NCBI RefSeq assembly: GCF_036241575.1
Contig: NZ_CP108455.1
Coordinates: 6,493,001 to 6,557,000 of the forward strand
DNA length: 64,000 nt
Source of the DNA: Streptomyces sp. NBC_01267
GTDB lineage: Bacteria > Actinomycetota > Actinomycetes > Streptomycetales > Streptomycetaceae
Reading direction: 5' to 3'
The notes under the pieces are model-generated. The model searched no databases, was not told where the DNA came from, and saw only the letters and a list, made by a program, of their open reading frames with translations. Shown here in pieces: positions 62,557 to 64,000 of the stretch. The translations under genes were made by a program, and so were the position numbers. How positions within the stretch are numbered: the first letter of the stretch is position 1; each line of letters starts with the position of its first letter.

Positions 62557-63765
62557 ATGAGCGAGGAAACGTCCGCGGGAGCCGCGGGACAGGGCCGGGC
62601 CGTTCTGCCGGGCATCCGGCTGCGGGCCCGCGACCGCGACGAGGCGCACCGCGCCTCCACCCCGCTGGAACTCTTCTTCGACCTGTGCTTCGTCGTCGCC
62701 GTCTCCCAGGCGGGGTCGCGACTGGTACACGCCGTGGCCGGAGGCGAACCGGTCCACGGGATCACCGGCTATCTGCTGGTGTTCTTCGCGATCTGGTGGG
62801 CCTGGGTGAACTTCTCCTGGTTCGCCTCCGCCTACGACAGCGACGACGTCCTCTACCGGATCGCCACCCTCGTCCAGATCTCCGGCGTCCTCGTCCTGGC
62901 CGCCGGAGTCCCGCGCGCCTTCGACGACGCCGACTTCACGGTAGCGATCGTCGGCTACCTGATCATGCGCCTCGCGCTCACGTTCCAGTGGCTCAGGGCC
63001 GCACACGGGGAGACCGGGCCGGCCAGGACCACGGCGCTGCGCTACGCGGCAGGACTGCTGGTCGTCCAGATCGGCTGGGTCGTGCTGCTGTTGCTGCCCC
63101 ACGAGGCCTGGGAATGGGGCTTCGTCCCCATGGCGGTCGCCGACCTGGCAGTGCCGGTCTTCGCCGAACGCCACCACCGTACGAGCTGGCACCCGCACCA
63201 CATCGCCGAACGCTACGGCCTCTTCACCATCATCATGCTCGGCGAGACGATCGCCGCCGCGACCGTGGCCGTGCAGTCGGCGGTCGACGCGTCAGCCGCG
63301 CTCGGCGAGCTCCTGCCCATCGCGGCGGGCGGGCTGCTCATCGTCTTCGGCGCCTACTGGATCTACTTCGCCGTCCCGATCCACGAGTACCTGGTCTCCA
63401 ACCGGCAGGCGTTCCTGTGGGGTTACGGCCACTACCTGGTCTTCGCCTCCGCCGCCGCGATCGGCTCCGGCATCGAGGTCGCGGTGGAACAGGTGACGCA
63501 CCACGCCCACCTCTCGACGCTCGCGGCCTCGATGGCCGTCACCGTCCCCACCGCGCTCTTCCTGCTCACCGTGTCCCTGCTGCACACCCGCCACTTCAAG
63601 CAGGGCACCGCCCAGCGCCTGGTCCTGCCCGTCAGCGTGCCCCTGGTGCTGGCCGCCGGCTTCGCCGGGCACCGGGCCGTCCCGCTGGCCGGGCTGGTGG
63701 TCGCCGCGACCGTCGCGGTCGGCGTCCGGCTGTCGCGGACCGCCGCCCGCAACGGGGCCGCCTGA
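62557..63765 (+). CDS. LtrA-family (low temperature requirement) membrane protein
   Basis: 402 residues. STPLELFFDLCFVVAVSQAGSRL near the N-terminus and WHPHHIAERYGLFTIIMLGETIAAATVAVQ in the middle are hallmark LtrA motifs, on a bundle of about ten or more membrane segments. The family is named from a Listeria cold-growth locus; its biochemical function is unknown. ATG 62557 has a GGAGGA about 13 nt upstream. Confidence 0.88.
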   Translation: MSEETSAGAAGQGRAVLPGIRLRARDRDEAHRASTPLELFFDLCFVVAVSQAGSRLVHAVAGGEPVHGITGYLLVFFAIWWAWVNFSWFASAYDSDDVLYRIATLVQISGVLVLAAGVPRAFDDADFTVAIVGYLIMRLALTFQWLRAAHGETGPARTTALRYAAGLLVVQIGWVVLLLLPHEAWEWGFVPMAVADLAVPVFAERHHRTSWHPHHIAERYGLFTIIMLGETIAAATVAVQSAVDASAALGELLPIAAGGLLIVFGAYWIYFAVPIHEYLVSNRQAFLWGYGHYLVFASAAAIGSGIEVAVEQVTHHAHLSTLAASMAVTVPTALFLLTVSLLHTRHFKQGTAQRLVLPVSVPLVLAAGFAGHRAVPLAGLVVAATVAVGVRLSRTAARNGAA

Positions 63766-63774
63766 GACCGTGGG

Positions 63775-63945
63775 ATGAGACTGTCGGATATGCGCCGTAC
63801 AACTCGGCCTGCCCGACTTCGACTTCTGGCGCGCTCCACCGCCGAAGATAGGTACATGACCTGTGCCAAGTGCGGAGCCCGGATGACGAGGAACCAAGAC
63901 GGCTGGTACATCTGCTATGCCTGCGGCAACAGTTCGCCGGGGTAG
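63775..63945 (+). CDS. small zinc-ribbon ORF (56 or 29 residues)
   Basis: The frame from ATG 63775 to TAG 63945 ends in MTCAKCGARMTRNQD followed by WYICYACGNSS, two CxxC pairs 17 residues apart in a typical zinc ribbon. The 29-residue version starting at ATG 63856 holds the whole motif and may be the true product, as the upstream part is Arg-rich and non-conserved in appearance. The coding reading is supported by the paired Cys only; function unknown. It follows the LtrA gene by 9 bp, or 90 bp for the short form. Confidence 0.55.
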   Translation: MRLSDMRRTTRPARLRLLARSTAEDRYMTCAKCGARMTRNQDGWYICYACGNSSPG

Positions 63946-64000
63946 CGGCCCGTCCGACGCGGGCCGCTGCCCCGGTCGGCTCGGGCCGCCACTCCGGCGG

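Overview
The window is typical Streptomyces (or close relative) chromosome. GC content is very high throughout, GTG and TTG starts are common, and many tandem genes overlap by ATGA or GTGA. Diagnostic families include the SAV2148-type HEPN protein, paired trehalose enzymes, a NarL-type two-component pair and an actinobacterial SRRHVDL leader peptide. I see no rRNA, tRNA, CRISPR array, transposase or prophage gene. Most of the window is accessory metabolism plus one complete sulfur assimilation operon.

Layout. 1-2.5 kb: a DeoR regulator (cut by the window edge) diverges from a sugar-phosphate SIS protein and a class II aldolase. 2.5-7.8 kb: an FtsX-type ABC exporter diverges from a sensor kinase/response regulator pair. 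8-19 kb: mixed genes, including an uncharacterised protein, a nucleoside-kinase-like protein, an M24 peptidase, a GH1 beta-glucosidase, acetyltransferases, an FHA protein and a cytochrome P450-like gene with an odd heme loop. A dihydrolipoamide dehydrogenase gene here is broken by a large internal deletion and a frameshift. treZ (13.1 kb), treY (21.7 kb) and glgX/treX (24.0 kb) together can convert glycogen or maltodextrin to trehalose.

24-35 kb: a HEPN-domain protein, a DnaQ-like exonuclease, an aminoglycoside-phosphotransferase-like kinase, a macrolide-type glycosyltransferase behind a 14-bp palindrome, an ABC ATPase/aldo-keto reductase pair, a ketopantoate-reductase-like protein and a secreted beta-helix protein. 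34.8-44.4 kb: one leftward unit with a cysteine-containing SRRHVDL leader peptide, sulfite reductase, a zinc-ribbon protein, cysH, cysC, cysD, cysN, an alkanesulfonate-type ABC transporter and a CbiX-type chelatase. The unit links sulfur uptake, activation and reduction with supply of the siroheme cofactor.

44.5-64 kb: the most unusual gene is at 45190-47805. It fuses a penicillin-acylase-type Ntn hydrolase to a siderophore-type (AlcB/IucB/DesC-like) acyltransferase, and two overlapping DmdR/IdeR-like iron boxes lie 41 bp upstream. Further on are a GAF regulator, an AidB-type acyl-CoA dehydrogenase, a BrkB membrane protein, a large ATPase-LuxR regulator, a stand-alone C-A-T-TE NRPS whose condensation domain looks EntF/DhbF-like, an L,D-transpeptidase and an LtrA-family membrane protein. 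The window ends with a small zinc-ribbon ORF.
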